Assembly (NCBI GenBank): GCA_945889445.1
Contig: CAMDBX010000014.1
Location: 1 to 64,000, forward strand
Source of the DNA: Rhizobium sp. Q54
GTDB lineage: Bacteria > Pseudomonadota > Alphaproteobacteria > Rhizobiales > Aestuariivirgaceae
Reading direction: 5' to 3'
DNA length: 64,000 bases
Each line of letters begins with the position of its first letter. The stretch's first letter is position 1. Both the position numbers and the translations under genes were made by a program. Below, piece after piece: positions 52,684-62,561 of the stretch. The notes under the pieces are model-generated. The model had not been told where the DNA came from and made no database searches. It worked only from the letters and a program-made list of their open reading frames with translations.

Positions 52684-54119
52684 TACTCCGCCAGCGCCTT
52701 TTTCACCGCAGCGACGAGATCAGCCTCGGGCACCGAGAACTGTGCGAGGCGCTGCGATGCATATTCCTCACGGCTTGCGATGTTGCTGGCGAGTTCGGAG
52801 CCCAAGCGCAGGTCCTTGATCTGGACCTGCGCATTGGCCTTCTCGTCACCGCCCTGGATGACGACGAGGGGCGCGCCACGCTTGTCGGCATATTTCATCT
52901 GCGCCTTCATGCCGGCGGTGCCGGCATACATCTCGGCGCGGATGCCACCGGCGCGGAGATGCTGAACCATGCGCCAGTAATCGCCCTGCCGGTCCTTGTC
53001 CATGACGAGCACGACGACGGGTGCGAGTGTCGCAGACTCCTGCGCGAGGCCCGCCAGCTTCAGCGCTGAGTAGAGGCGCGACACGCCGATCGAGAAGCCG
53101 GTTGCAGGCACCTGCTGGCCGGTGAAGCGCGCCACGAGATCATCATAGCGGCCACCACCGCCCACCGAGCCGAAGCGCACGGTGCGGCCGTCCTCGTCCT
53201 TCGTCTCCATGAGGAGTTCGCATTCGAAGACGGGGCCGGTGTAGTATTCGAGGCCACGGACGATGGAACTGTCATAGCGGATGCGGTCCGCGCCATAGCC
53301 AGCGGCGGTGAACAGCGACTGCATGGCCTCGAGGTCGCGAAGCCCCTCCTCGCCGTTCTTGCTGCCACTGACGAAGGCGGCATCGAGCGTGGTTGCGGTG
53401 GCGAAGTTCAGGCTGGCCTCGATCTGCTTGTCCGTCAGGCCCGCACCCTTGGTGAAGTCGCCCGATTCATCCTTGCGGCCGGCACCGAGCAGAAGGGCAA
53501 CGCCCTCCCTGCCCAACCGGTCCAGCTTGTCGAGCGCGCGGAGCCAGGTGAGCTTCACCTCCTCGCCGATGGCGAAGGTTTCGGTGAAGCCATCGAGCAG
53601 CTTGCGGCTGTTGAACTTCATCACATACTGGCCGCGAGCGAGGCCCAGCGCCTCCATGGTGTCCGCCGCCATCATGCAGACTTCGGCGTCAGCGACGGGC
53701 GAGGCGGAGCCCACCGTGTCGGCGTCGAACTGCATGAACTGGCGGAAGCGGCCGGGGCCCGGCTTCTCGTTCCTGAACACCCAGCCCTGGCGATAGCTGC
53801 GGTAGGGGGTGGGGATCTTCTGGCTGTTCTCAGCCACGTAGCGGGCGAGCGGGGCCGTCAGGTCATAGCGCAGGCTCAGCCACTGCTCGTCATCGTCCTG
53901 GAAGGAGAAGACGCCGGCGTTGGGGCGGTCCTGGTCGGGCAGGAACTTGCCCAGCGCCTCGGTGTATTCGATGAAGGGCTGCTCCACCGGCTCAAAGCCA
54001 TAGGCCTCGTAGACCTGCTGGATGGTGGCCAGCATCTGGCGGGTGCCGCGGATCTCGTCGGCTGAAATGTCACGAAAACCCTTGGCGACGCGCGCCTTGG
54101 GGCGGAGTTCCTTGTTCAT
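52683..54119 (-). CDS. hisS: Histidyl-tRNA synthetase
   Basis: '[52 protein letters not shown]', '[14 protein letters not shown]'. Confidence 0.96.
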   Translation of the reverse strand: MNKELRPKARVAKGFRDISADEIRGTRQMLATIQQVYEAYGFEPVEQPFIEYTEALGKFLPDQDRPNAGVFSFQDDDEQWLSLRYDLTAPLARYVAENSQKIPTPYRSYRQGWVFRNEKPGPGRFRQFMQFDADTVGSASPVADAEVCMMAADTMEALGLARGQYVMKFNSRKLLDGFTETFAIGEEVKLTWLRALDKLDRLGREGVALLLGAGRKDESGDFTKGAGLTDKQIEASLNFATATTLDAAFVSGSKNGEEGLRDLEAMQSLFTAAGYGADRIRYDSSIVRGLEYYTGPVFECELLMETKDEDGRTVRFGSVGGGGRYDDLVARFTGQQVPATGFSIGVSRLYSALKLAGLAQESATLAPVVVLVMDKDRQGDYWRMVQHLRAGGIRAEMYAGTAGMKAQMKYADKRGAPLVVIQGGDEKANAQVQIKDLRLGSELASNIASREEYASQRLAQFSVPEADLVAAVKKALAE

Positions 54120-54186
54120 TCTGGCAACCCGGTTTGAATGGCGGGTTATCTAGAGGAACGGGGGGCGGGGGGCAACCTCGCAAAAC

Positions 54187-54264
54187 CCGTCACCCCGGCG
54201 AAAGCCGGGGCCCAGCTCTGCTAGCCACGAGGAAGCTGGGTCCCGGCTTTCGCCGGGATGACGG
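54187..54264. repeat. Long intergenic inverted repeat (31-bp arms)
   Basis: CCGTCACCCCGGCGAAAGCCGGGGCCCAGCT ... AGCTGGGTCCCGGCTTTCGCCGGGATGACGG; 29 of 31 match, both mismatches C/T. Confidence 0.9.
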
Positions 54265-54295
54265 AAAAAGGGGCAACGATGGCTGCGGTCGAGGA

Positions 54296-55141
54296 CTATT
54301 TGTCCCGGACCACCTTCTGGCCCTGTTCGCCGAGGCCCTCGATGCCAAGACGCATGGTGTCGCCGGGCTTGAGGAAGCGCTGCGGCTTCATGCCCATGCC
54401 GACGCCGGGGGGCGTGCCGGTGGTGATGATGTCGCCCGGCATGAGGGTGAAGAACTGCGAGAGATAGGCCACGATGTGGGCGACGCCGAACACCATGGTG
54501 GAGGTGGAGCCGTCCTGCACGCGCTTGCCGTTGAGATCGAGCCACATGTGCAGCTTCTGCGGGTCCTTGACCTCGTCAGAGGTCACCAGCCACGGGCCGA
54601 TCGGACCGAAGGTGTCGTAGGACTTGCCCTTGGTCCACTGGCCGGAGCGTTCCGCCTGGAACTCGCGCTCAGAGAGGTCGTTGATCGTGCAGTAGCCCGC
54701 CACGTATTTCAGCGCATCGGCCTTCTTGATGTTCTTGGCCTTCGTACCGATGATGACGCCCAGTTCCACCTCCCAGTCCGATTTCTTGGACTTGGGCGGA
54801 ATGGTCACATCGTCGAAGGGACCTGACACGCAGCTCACCTGCTTGGTGAAGACGACGGGTTCCTTCGGCACAGCCAAGCCCGACTCGGCGGCGTGGTCGG
54901 AATAGTTGAGGCCAATGGCGATGAACTTCTGCGGATTGGCGATGCAGGCACCGATGCGCGGCTTGCCACGGACCAGCGGCAGCGATTCCGGCTTGATCTT
55001 CTTGAGACGCGCAAGGCTCTTCGGCGAGATCGTCTCACCCGAAATGTCCGGGATCACCGCAGAGAGATCGCGCAGCTTCCCGTCCTTGTCGAGAATGCCC
55101 GGCTTTTCCTTGCCTATCGCACCGTAACGCACCAGCTTCAT
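54296..55141 (-). CDS. Fumarylacetoacetate hydrolase family protein (FAH superfamily; possible ureidoglycolate lyase)
   Basis: 'IGLNYSDHAAESG', 'WEVELGVIIGTKAKNIKKADAL', 'PGDIITTGTPPGVGMGMKP'; start 55141 or 55153. Confidence 0.88.
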   Translation of the reverse strand: MKLVRYGAIGKEKPGILDKDGKLRDLSAVIPDISGETISPKSLARLKKIKPESLPLVRGKPRIGACIANPQKFIAIGLNYSDHAAESGLAVPKEPVVFTKQVSCVSGPFDDVTIPPKSKKSDWEVELGVIIGTKAKNIKKADALKYVAGYCTINDLSEREFQAERSGQWTKGKSYDTFGPIGPWLVTSDEVKDPQKLHMWLDLNGKRVQDGSTSTMVFGVAHIVAYLSQFFTLMPGDIITTGTPPGVGMGMKPQRFLKPGDTMRLGIEGLGEQGQKVVRDK

Positions 55142-55209
55142 CTGACGTCCCATCCCATTTGTATGACGATGAGCGCAAAATGCCGTTGAATGGCGCTCAA
55201 GTCAAAAGC

Positions 55210-55728
55210 TCACTTGCGCTGCGGGGGAACCTCGGTGCAGCCGTCCTTGCCGAAGGGGTTGTCGAGATCGCAGCCCGCCGCCTTCCGGATGTCCGCCGCC
55301 ATGGCATAGGGGCGCTCGCCGCACATCACCTGCGCCAGCCGCTTCTTCTTGCGCCAGACCTCGACGCCGGCATCATCGCCCATGCCGAAGAGCCGGTAGG
55401 TGTAGCCCTTGTTGGCAAAGCGCAGCGACCAGACATAAGCGTTCCCGTCGACGGCATGGGCAAAAGACATGGCCGCCCTGCCCTCGCCACGGTTCTCGGG
55501 GAACACCAGTTCCGCCTTCTCCGCCGTGCCATAGCGATATTGCAGCGACTGGAAGCCGCCCGCCGCATCGTCCCTGACCGCACAGAGTTCGATGGTGTGG
55601 GCCTGGTCCCTGGCGAGGCAGGAAAACAGCGTCGCCTCGTCATCGGCGCAGGCCAGAGCCGCACCGGACGAGAACAGGAGGAAGACCAGGCTAGCGAACG
55701 ATGATGACGTGCATGTTCTTCGGGCCAT
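55210..55728 (-). CDS. Hypothetical secreted Cys-containing protein
   Basis: N-terminal signal-like 'SFASLVFLLFSSGAALACADD'; several Cys; overlaps lutC 3' end by 38 bp. Confidence 0.65.
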   Translation of the reverse strand: MARRTCTSSSFASLVFLLFSSGAALACADDEATLFSCLARDQAHTIELCAVRDDAAGGFQSLQYRYGTAEKAELVFPENRGEGRAAMSFAHAVDGNAYVWSLRFANKGYTYRLFGMGDDAGVEVWRKKKRLAQVMCGERPYAMAADIRKAAGCDLDNPFGKDGCTEVPPQRK

Positions 55729-56359
55729 GGGCGGGCCTCACGATGGTTTGTTCGATGTCGGCGGTGCGGGACGGACCCGAGATCATGTTCACCGTGCGCG
55801 GCATGTTGCCCTCGCCCATGGAGTTGCGCAACTTGCTCCACGCCTCCTCATAGCTGGCGAAAAGGGCTGCGGATTCGAGCACCACGATATGCGCTTCCGG
55901 CAGGAAGTTGAGCGTTGTGGGGTTTTCCGGCCCGGAAATCTGCACGATGGTGCCGGACTCGGCCACACCCGCAAAGGCGTGGGAAATCGAGGCGCGATCG
56001 GCGTCCACCGCCGGGCCTTCCGTCACCTCCAGCGTGCCGCCGCGATGCCATGGCAGCTTCGCCAGCAGCGGATCACTTCCGCGCCGCACCACGGCGGGCA
56101 GGTTGCCGTCACGGAGATAGACCGCCACGTGGTGTGGCACCTCGTTGATATCGTCGATGATCTCCACCGTGCCGCCCACGGCGAGCATCATCTCGGTGAA
56201 GACGCGGATGCGGTGGTCGATGTCTCCCTGCCCGCGCGCCGGGATGAGGTTGCGCGGGTGCTGGGCCATGTGCAGTTCCACCGCCTCGCGGCGTGCGCCT
56301 TCCGGCCCCTTGGGCAGCTTGGCGCGAACGCGGCCGAGGATGGTTTCCCGCGCGCTCAT
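55691..56359 (-). CDS. lutC: LUD-domain lactate utilization protein C
   Basis: 'MSARETILGRVRAKLPKG', 'ISGPSRTADIEQTIVRPAHGPKNMHVII'. Confidence 0.9.
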   Translation of the reverse strand: MSARETILGRVRAKLPKGPEGARREAVELHMAQHPRNLIPARGQGDIDHRIRVFTEMMLAVGGTVEIIDDINEVPHHVAVYLRDGNLPAVVRRGSDPLLAKLPWHRGGTLEVTEGPAVDADRASISHAFAGVAESGTIVQISGPENPTTLNFLPEAHIVVLESAALFASYEEAWSKLRNSMGEGNMPRTVNMISGPSRTADIEQTIVRPAHGPKNMHVIIVR

Positions 56360-57771
56360 GAGCGGCGCTCCTTCCACAGCTGGTGGAAGGTCTTGCCCTG
56401 CGGCGCGGGCATGTCACGGAACTCCGTCCAGCCCGAGGCGAGCGGCACCTTCTTCAGGCGCCCCTTGCCAAAGGCCTGGTTGGCGAGAACACGCGCCGCA
56501 AGGGCCGTGGCCTTGCGGTAAAGCTTGGGGCGCTTCGCCATCCAGGCCCAGAGGCCCAGGCCCCAGCGCATCGAGGTGGGCTGCAGGTGGCGTTCGAACT
56601 CCTTCTCGCGCCAGTGCCGCAGCATCTTCGGGATCGGGATGCGCATCGGGCAGACTTCCTCGCAGCGGCCGCAGAAGGTGGACGCGTTGGGAAGGTGCTT
56701 GGCGTTCTCGATGCCGATCAGTGCAGGTGTCACGACGGAGCCGATGGGGCCGGGATAGACCCAGCCATAGGCGTGGCCGCCCACGGCGTTATAGACCGGG
56801 CAGTGGTTGAGGCAGGCGCCGCAGCGGATGCAGCGCAGCATGTCCTGGAACTCGGTGCCGAGCACGTTGGTTCGGCCATTGTCGAGCAGGATGACGTGAT
56901 ATTCGACGGGACCATCCGGATCGCCCGGACGGCGGCCGCCGGTGGAGAAGGTGGTGTAGTTCGAGAAGTCCTGGCCGGTGGCGGAGCGCGCCAGCACGCG
57001 CAGGATGGTGGTCGCGTCCTCCAGCGTGGGCACCAGCTTCTCGATCGACGCCAGCACGATGTGGACTTTCGGCAATGTCTGCGTCAGGTCGCCATTGCCC
57101 TCGTTGGTGACGATGATCGAGGTGCCGGTCTCGGCGATGAGGAAGTTGGCGCCGGTGATGCCGACATCCGCGGTCAAATACTTCTGCCGCAGCACGGCAC
57201 GCGCCTCTTCGACCAGCGCCGGGATCTCGGTGAGATCGCGCTTGGGGTCGAGGTGGGTGTGGACGCGGCGGAAGTCCGCTTCCACCTGGTCGCGCGTCAA
57301 ATGCACGGCGGGCGCGATGATGTGGCTGGGCCGCTCATTGCGCAGCTGGATGATGTATTCGCCGAGGTCGGTTTCGACCGGCGTGATGCCATTGGCTTCG
57401 AGGTGCTGGTTGAGGTCGATCTCTTCCGAGATCATCGACTTGCCCTTGGTGACCATGCGGGCATTGGCCTTGCGGCAGATGTCCAGCACCGCGGCGCGGG
57501 CATCATCCGGCGTTTCCGCCCAGTGCACGTAGCCGCCCGTTGCCTTCACCTTCGCCTCGTATGTTTCGAGGTAGATGTCGAGGTGGTCGAGCACGTGGTC
57601 CTTGATGTCGCGCGCCTGGTCGCGAAGCTGGTCGAACTCCGGCAGCGCCTCGCGGGCCTTGGTGCGCTTGTAGATGAAGCGCGGGCCCGTCTCGGTCATG
57701 GCATTCTGCAGCTTGTCGTCAGCCAGCGCCTTGCCGACGTTGTCCTTGAAGTTGGCGGCACCCAGATCCAT
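56356..57771 (-). CDS. lutB: Lactate utilization iron-sulfur protein B
   Basis: 'CIRCGACLNHCPVYNAVGGHAYGWVYPGPIG', 'CGRCEEVCPMRIPIP'; Met at 57771 preferred. Confidence 0.93.
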   Translation of the reverse strand: MDLGAANFKDNVGKALADDKLQNAMTETGPRFIYKRTKAREALPEFDQLRDQARDIKDHVLDHLDIYLETYEAKVKATGGYVHWAETPDDARAAVLDICRKANARMVTKGKSMISEEIDLNQHLEANGITPVETDLGEYIIQLRNERPSHIIAPAVHLTRDQVEADFRRVHTHLDPKRDLTEIPALVEEARAVLRQKYLTADVGITGANFLIAETGTSIIVTNEGNGDLTQTLPKVHIVLASIEKLVPTLEDATTILRVLARSATGQDFSNYTTFSTGGRRPGDPDGPVEYHVILLDNGRTNVLGTEFQDMLRCIRCGACLNHCPVYNAVGGHAYGWVYPGPIGSVVTPALIGIENAKHLPNASTFCGRCEEVCPMRIPIPKMLRHWREKEFERHLQPTSMRWGLGLWAWMAKRPKLYRKATALAARVLANQAFGKGRLKKVPLASGWTEFRDMPAPQGKTFHQLWKERRS

Positions 57772-58535
57772 CACTCGGCCTCCGCAATGGGGGGTGTTCC
57801 ATAATCGCCCGCAAGCACCTCCGCCACGTGGCGCACCTTGATGGCCGAGCCCACGCGCTTCAGCTTGCCCGCCATGTTCATCAGGCAGCCCAAGTCGCCG
57901 GCAATCAGCGTGTCTGCCCCCGTCGCCTCGATGTGGCGCAGTTTCTTCTCCAGCATCTTGTCGGAGATGCCGGGATATTTCACGCAGAAGGTGCCGCCGA
58001 AGCCGCAGCACACCTCTGAGTCCGTCATCTCGCGCAGCGACACGCCCTCGACCGAGGCCAGCAGCTTGCGCGGCTCATTGCGGATGCCGAGCTCGCGAAG
58101 GCCGGAGCAGGAGTCGTGATAGGTGGCGCGCGCCGGGAACTGGGCTACGACCTTTTCCACCTTCAGCACGCGGGTGAGGAATGACGTGAGCTCATGGGTG
58201 CGGCGGCTCAGGTCCAGCGCCTCTTCGTGGTCGGTCGAGCCGGGCTCGAAGAGTTCCGGGTAGTGCTTCACCATCATGCCGCCGCAGGAGCCGGATGGCG
58301 CCACCACGTAATCATAGCCCTTGAAGGCGGCGATGACGTTCAGGGCAATGGCGCGGGCGCTGGCCGTATCGCCGGAGTTGTAGGCCGGCTGGCCGCAGCA
58401 GGTCTGGGCCTCGGGCACTTCCACCGTGCAGCCGGCATCCTCCAGCAGCTTCACTGCGGCAAAGCCGACGGAGGGCCGGAACATGTCGACGAGGCAGGTG
58501 ACGAACAGGCCGACGCGCGGGGAATTCTCAGGCAT
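57771..58535 (-). CDS. lutA: Lactate utilization protein A (CCG-domain (Fe-S) oxidoreductase)
   Basis: 'VGLFVTCLVDMFRPSVGFAAVKLLEDAGCTVEVPEAQTCCGQPAYNSG', 'CCGFGGTFCVKYPGIS'. Confidence 0.92.
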   Translation of the reverse strand: MPENSPRVGLFVTCLVDMFRPSVGFAAVKLLEDAGCTVEVPEAQTCCGQPAYNSGDTASARAIALNVIAAFKGYDYVVAPSGSCGGMMVKHYPELFEPGSTDHEEALDLSRRTHELTSFLTRVLKVEKVVAQFPARATYHDSCSGLRELGIRNEPRKLLASVEGVSLREMTDSEVCCGFGGTFCVKYPGISDKMLEKKLRHIEATGADTLIAGDLGCLMNMAGKLKRVGSAIKVRHVAEVLAGDYGTPPIAEAE

Positions 58536-58639
58536 GGAACCTCGGGGCAAAGTTGGGACAGGGGTTTTGCCAGCATGGGCGGTACCCCGCAAGGCGATCT
58601 TTCATTGCATTGGCCGGAGAGCAAGGCATTATCCCACTC

Positions 58640-60130
58640 ATGCTTACCATGCCCATCCCCGACCAGGAGGTCATCAGCCGCCGCGCCGCCATTGCGGCGG
58701 CACTTCGCCACATCGTGCCCGGCGAGGGCGTGGTCGAGGCGCCCATCGAGATGCGCGCCTTCGAGACGGATGGCCTCACCGCCTACCGCCAGATGCCGCT
58801 CGTCGTGGTGCTGCCGGAGACCGCGGCCCAGGTTTCAGCCGTTCTGAAATACGCCCATGAGAACGAGATCAAGGTGGTGCCGCGGGGGGCCGGCACGTCG
58901 CTCTCCGGCGGTGCGCTGCCGCTGGCTGATGGCATTCTGCTGGGTATGGCGAAGTTCAACCGGGTGTTGGAAATCGACTATGCCAACCGCTGCGCCGTGG
59001 TGCAGCCGGGCGTGACCAACCTCGCCATCACCAGGGCGGTCGAACACAAGGGCTTCTATTACGCACCCGACCCCTCGTCCCAGATCGCCTGCACCATCGG
59101 CGGCAACGTGGCGGAGAATTCGGGCGGCGTGCACTGCCTGAAATACGGCCTCACCGCCAACAACGTGCTGGGGATCGAGATGGTGCTGGTGACCGGAGAA
59201 GTGCTCCGGCTGGGCGGCAAGCACCTCGACTCGGAAGGCTATGACCTCCTTGGCATCATGACCGGCTCAGAGGGCCTGCTCGGCGTCGTCACCGAGGTGA
59301 CCGTGCGCATATTGCAGAAGCCGGAGACGGCGCGCGCCGTGCTGGTGGGCTTCCCCTCGAGCGAGGATGCGGGGCAATGCGTGGCCGATGTCATTTCGGC
59401 CGGCATCATTCCCGGCGGCATGGAGATGATGGACCGCCCGGCGATCCATGCGGCGGAGGATTTCGTCCATGCCCACTATCCGCTCGACGTCGAGGCGCTG
59501 CTGATCGTCGAGCTCGACGGGCCGCAGGTCGAGGTCGACCACCTGATCGAGCGCGTCTCGGAGATTGCGCGGGCCAACAAATCCACCACCTTGCGCATCT
59601 CGACCTCGGAGGAGGAGCGCATGCTGTTCTGGGCCGGCCGCAAGGCGGCCTTCCCGGCCGTGGGGCGCATCTCGCCCGACTATCTCTGCATGGACGGCAC
59701 CATTCCGAGGAAGCGCCTGCCGGAAGTGCTGCAGGGCATGGCGGAGCTCTCGAAGCTGCATCGGCTGCGCGTCGCCAATGTCTTCCACGCAGGCGACGGC
59801 AACCTGCATCCGCTGATCCTCTATGATGCCAACAATGCAGACGAGCTCGACCGCGCGGAGAAATTCGGCGCCGACATCCTGAAGCTCTGTGTCAAGGTCG
59901 GCGGCGTGCTGACGGGCGAGCATGGCGTGGGCATCGAGAAACGCGACCTGATGCCGGAGATGTTCTCGGAAGGTGACCTCGCCCAGCAGATGCGCGTGAA
60001 GTGCGCCTTTGACAACAAGGGCCTGCTGAACCCCGGCAAGGTGTTCCCGACACTGCATCGCTGCGCCGAGCTGGGCCGCATGCATGTGAAGGGCGGGGCA
60101 CTGCCCTTCCCGGAGATTCCGAGATTCTGA
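58640..60130 (+). CDS. glcD: Glycolate oxidase subunit GlcD (FAD-linked)
   Basis: 'VPRGAGTSLSGGALPLADGILLGM', 'GDGNLHPLILYD', 'GEHGVGIEKRDLM'; followed by glcE and glcF. Confidence 0.93.
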   Translation: MLTMPIPDQEVISRRAAIAAALRHIVPGEGVVEAPIEMRAFETDGLTAYRQMPLVVVLPETAAQVSAVLKYAHENEIKVVPRGAGTSLSGGALPLADGILLGMAKFNRVLEIDYANRCAVVQPGVTNLAITRAVEHKGFYYAPDPSSQIACTIGGNVAENSGGVHCLKYGLTANNVLGIEMVLVTGEVLRLGGKHLDSEGYDLLGIMTGSEGLLGVVTEVTVRILQKPETARAVLVGFPSSEDAGQCVADVISAGIIPGGMEMMDRPAIHAAEDFVHAHYPLDVEALLIVELDGPQVEVDHLIERVSEIARANKSTTLRISTSEEERMLFWAGRKAAFPAVGRISPDYLCMDGTIPRKRLPEVLQGMAELSKLHRLRVANVFHAGDGNLHPLILYDANNADELDRAEKFGADILKLCVKVGGVLTGEHGVGIEKRDLMPEMFSEGDLAQQMRVKCAFDNKGLLNPGKVFPTLHRCAELGRMHVKGGALPFPEIPRF

Positions 60131-61281
60131 TGAGCGCCGTGCTGAAGCCTGCAACCGAAACCGAACTCTCCGAGATGATTGCCGCCGCGCCCGCGCCGCT
60201 GGAGGTGATCGGCAGCGGCACCAAACGCCACCTGGGCCACCCGGCGCAGGCGGCGGCGACGCTCGACATGTCTGCCTTCTCCGGCGTCATCGCCTATGAG
60301 CCGGAGGAGCTGATCCTGGACGTTGGCGCCGCAACGCCGCTGGCCGAGATCGAGCGCATGCTTGGCCAGCGCGGCCAGCAGCTGGCCTTCGAGCCACCGG
60401 ACTGGTCGGCGCTGCTGGGCGCCCACGGCAGCGGCACGGTGGGCGGCCTCGTGGCCTGCAATCTCTCCGGCCCGCGCCGCCTCAAGGCCGGTGCCGTGCG
60501 TGACCACATTCTCGGCATTCATGGCGTCACGGGCGCCGGCAATGTCTTCAAGGCGGGTGCGCGCGTGGTGAAGAACGTGACAGGCTATGACATGCCGAAG
60601 CTGCTCACCGGCTCCTACGGCACGCTGGCAGCACTCACCTCGGTGATCCTCAAGGTGCTGCCAGCACCCGAGACGGAAGAGACGGTGGTGCTGACAGGCC
60701 TCGACGACGCGCAGGCCGTGGAGGCGATGAGCCTCGCCATGCAGTCGGCCTGCGAGGTGTCCGCAGCGGCTTACGTGCCAGGCGAGGCGGTTTACCTCCG
60801 CCTCGAAGGCATCGCGCCTTCGGTGGCCTATCGCCGCGACCAGCTGGGCAAGGTTCTGAAGCGCGGCATCGAGGTGATGGCGGCGAAGAGTTCCATCGCC
60901 AAGTGGCGGGATATTCGCGACGGTGCGATGTTCGCTGATAATTCGCGCCACCCGCTGTGGCGCATCTCGGTGGCGCCATCTGATGCGCCGGGCATGATCC
61001 GTGTACTGAAGGACAAGCTAGACATCCGCTATCTCTTCGACTGGGCGGGCGGCCTCGTCTGGCTGGAGGTGCCACCGTCTGATGATGCCGCGGCGGCACT
61101 GGTGCGCTCCAGCTTCGCCTCGGGCCACGCAACGCTGATCCGCGCGCCGGAAGCAACCCGCGCGGCGGTTGAGGTGTTCCAGCCGCAGGCGCCAGCGCTC
61201 GCAGCTCTCTCAGGCCGGGTGAAGGATGCCTTCGACCCGCGCCACATCCTCAACCCCGGCCGCATGTATCGGGGCATCTGA
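60130..61281 (+). CDS. glcE: Glycolate oxidase subunit GlcE
   Basis: 'PLEVIGSGTKRHLGHPAQ', 'GTVGGLVACNLSGPRRLKAGAVRDHILG'. Confidence 0.92.
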   Translation: MSAVLKPATETELSEMIAAAPAPLEVIGSGTKRHLGHPAQAAATLDMSAFSGVIAYEPEELILDVGAATPLAEIERMLGQRGQQLAFEPPDWSALLGAHGSGTVGGLVACNLSGPRRLKAGAVRDHILGIHGVTGAGNVFKAGARVVKNVTGYDMPKLLTGSYGTLAALTSVILKVLPAPETEETVVLTGLDDAQAVEAMSLAMQSACEVSAAAYVPGEAVYLRLEGIAPSVAYRRDQLGKVLKRGIEVMAAKSSIAKWRDIRDGAMFADNSRHPLWRISVAPSDAPGMIRVLKDKLDIRYLFDWAGGLVWLEVPPSDDAAAALVRSSFASGHATLIRAPEATRAAVEVFQPQAPALAALSGRVKDAFDPRHILNPGRMYRGI

Positions 61282-62561
61282 TGCAGACCAATTTTACCGC
61301 AGAACAGCTGGCGACCCCGCGCATCGACGCGGCCAACAACATCCTGCGCAAATGCGTGCATTGCGGCTTCTGCACCGCCACCTGCCCCACCTATGTGCTG
61401 CTGGGCGATGAGCTCGACTCGCCCCGGGGCCGCATCTACCTGATCAAGAACATGCTGGAATCCGGCGAGCCAGCGACGGCGGAGACGGTGAAGCACCTCG
61501 ACCGCTGCCTCTCGTGCCTGTCCTGCATGACCACCTGCCCCTCGGGCGTCAATTACATGCACCTCGTGGACGAGGCGCGCGCCCATGTGGAGGAAACCTA
61601 CAACAGGCCGTTGTTCGAGCGCCTTCTCAGGAACGTGCTGGCCTACACCATGCCGCGACCGACGCTGTTCCGTCTTTCACTGATCGGCGCGAAGCTCGCC
61701 TCGCCGCTGGCCCCCGTGGCGAAATCCTTCGGCGCCACGCGCATCGCCGCACTTCTCGGCCTCGTGCCGAAGCGCATGCCCACGCCGGAGCGCATCGGCC
61801 AGCCCGGCTCCTATCCGGCAACGGGAGAGAAAAAGGGTCGCGTGGCACTGCTCATGGGCTGCGTGCAGAGCGTGCTGGACCCCGGCATCAATGCCGCAAC
61901 GATAAGACTGCTCAACCGGCTGGGCTTCGAGGTCGTCGTCTCGGGCGAGGAGGCCTGCTGCGGCTCGCTCACCCACCACATGGGCAAGGAACAGGATGCG
62001 CTGGCCCGCGCCCGGCGCTCGGTGGACCAGTGGACCAAGGCCGACGTCGATGCGGTGATCGTCACGGCATCGGGCTGCGGCACCACCATCAAGGACTATG
62101 GCCACATGCTGCGCCTTGACCCGGCCTACGCGGAGAAGGCGAAGGCCATCAGCGCCAAGGCGAGGGACGTCACCGAATTCCTCATCGCGCAGGAACTGCC
62201 GGAGGCGACGGGCGGCCTGCGCCTTGCCTATCACTCCGCCTGCTCGATGCAGCATGGCCAGAAGATCAGGACCGAACCGCAAAGGCTGCTGCGCCGCGCC
62301 GGCTTCACGGTGATGGAGGTGCCCGAGGGCCACCTGTGCTGCGGCTCGGCCGGCACCTACAACATCCTGCAGCCGGAACTCGCCACGAAACTGCGCGACC
62401 GCAAGGTGGCGAACATCGAGTCTCTCGAGCCTCAGGCGATCGCCACCGGCAACATCGGCTGCATCACCCAGATCGGGCTCGGCACAAGGATTCCCATCGT
62501 CCACACGGTGGAACTGCTGGACTGGGCCTATGGCGGGCCGAAGCCCGAAGCCCTGCCATGA
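61281..62561 (+). CDS. glcF: Glycolate oxidase iron-sulfur subunit GlcF
   Basis: 'CVHCGFCTATCPTYVLLGDELDSPRGRIYLIKNML', 'CLSCLSCMTTCPSGVNYM'. Confidence 0.94.
   Translation: MQTNFTAEQLATPRIDAANNILRKCVHCGFCTATCPTYVLLGDELDSPRGRIYLIKNMLESGEPATAETVKHLDRCLSCLSCMTTCPSGVNYMHLVDEARAHVEETYNRPLFERLLRNVLAYTMPRPTLFRLSLIGAKLASPLAPVAKSFGATRIAALLGLVPKRMPTPERIGQPGSYPATGEKKGRVALLMGCVQSVLDPGINAATIRLLNRLGFEVVVSGEEACCGSLTHHMGKEQDALARARRSVDQWTKADVDAVIVTASGCGTTIKDYGHMLRLDPAYAEKAKAISAKARDVTEFLIAQELPEATGGLRLAYHSACSMQHGQKIRTEPQRLLRRAGFTVMEVPEGHLCCGSAGTYNILQPELATKLRDRKVANIESLEPQAIATGNIGCITQIGLGTRIPIVHTVELLDWAYGGPKPEALP

Noticed and set aside
56383-57804. 473-aa + ORF opposite lutB
   Set aside because: Antisense shadow of a well-supported iron-sulfur protein gene.
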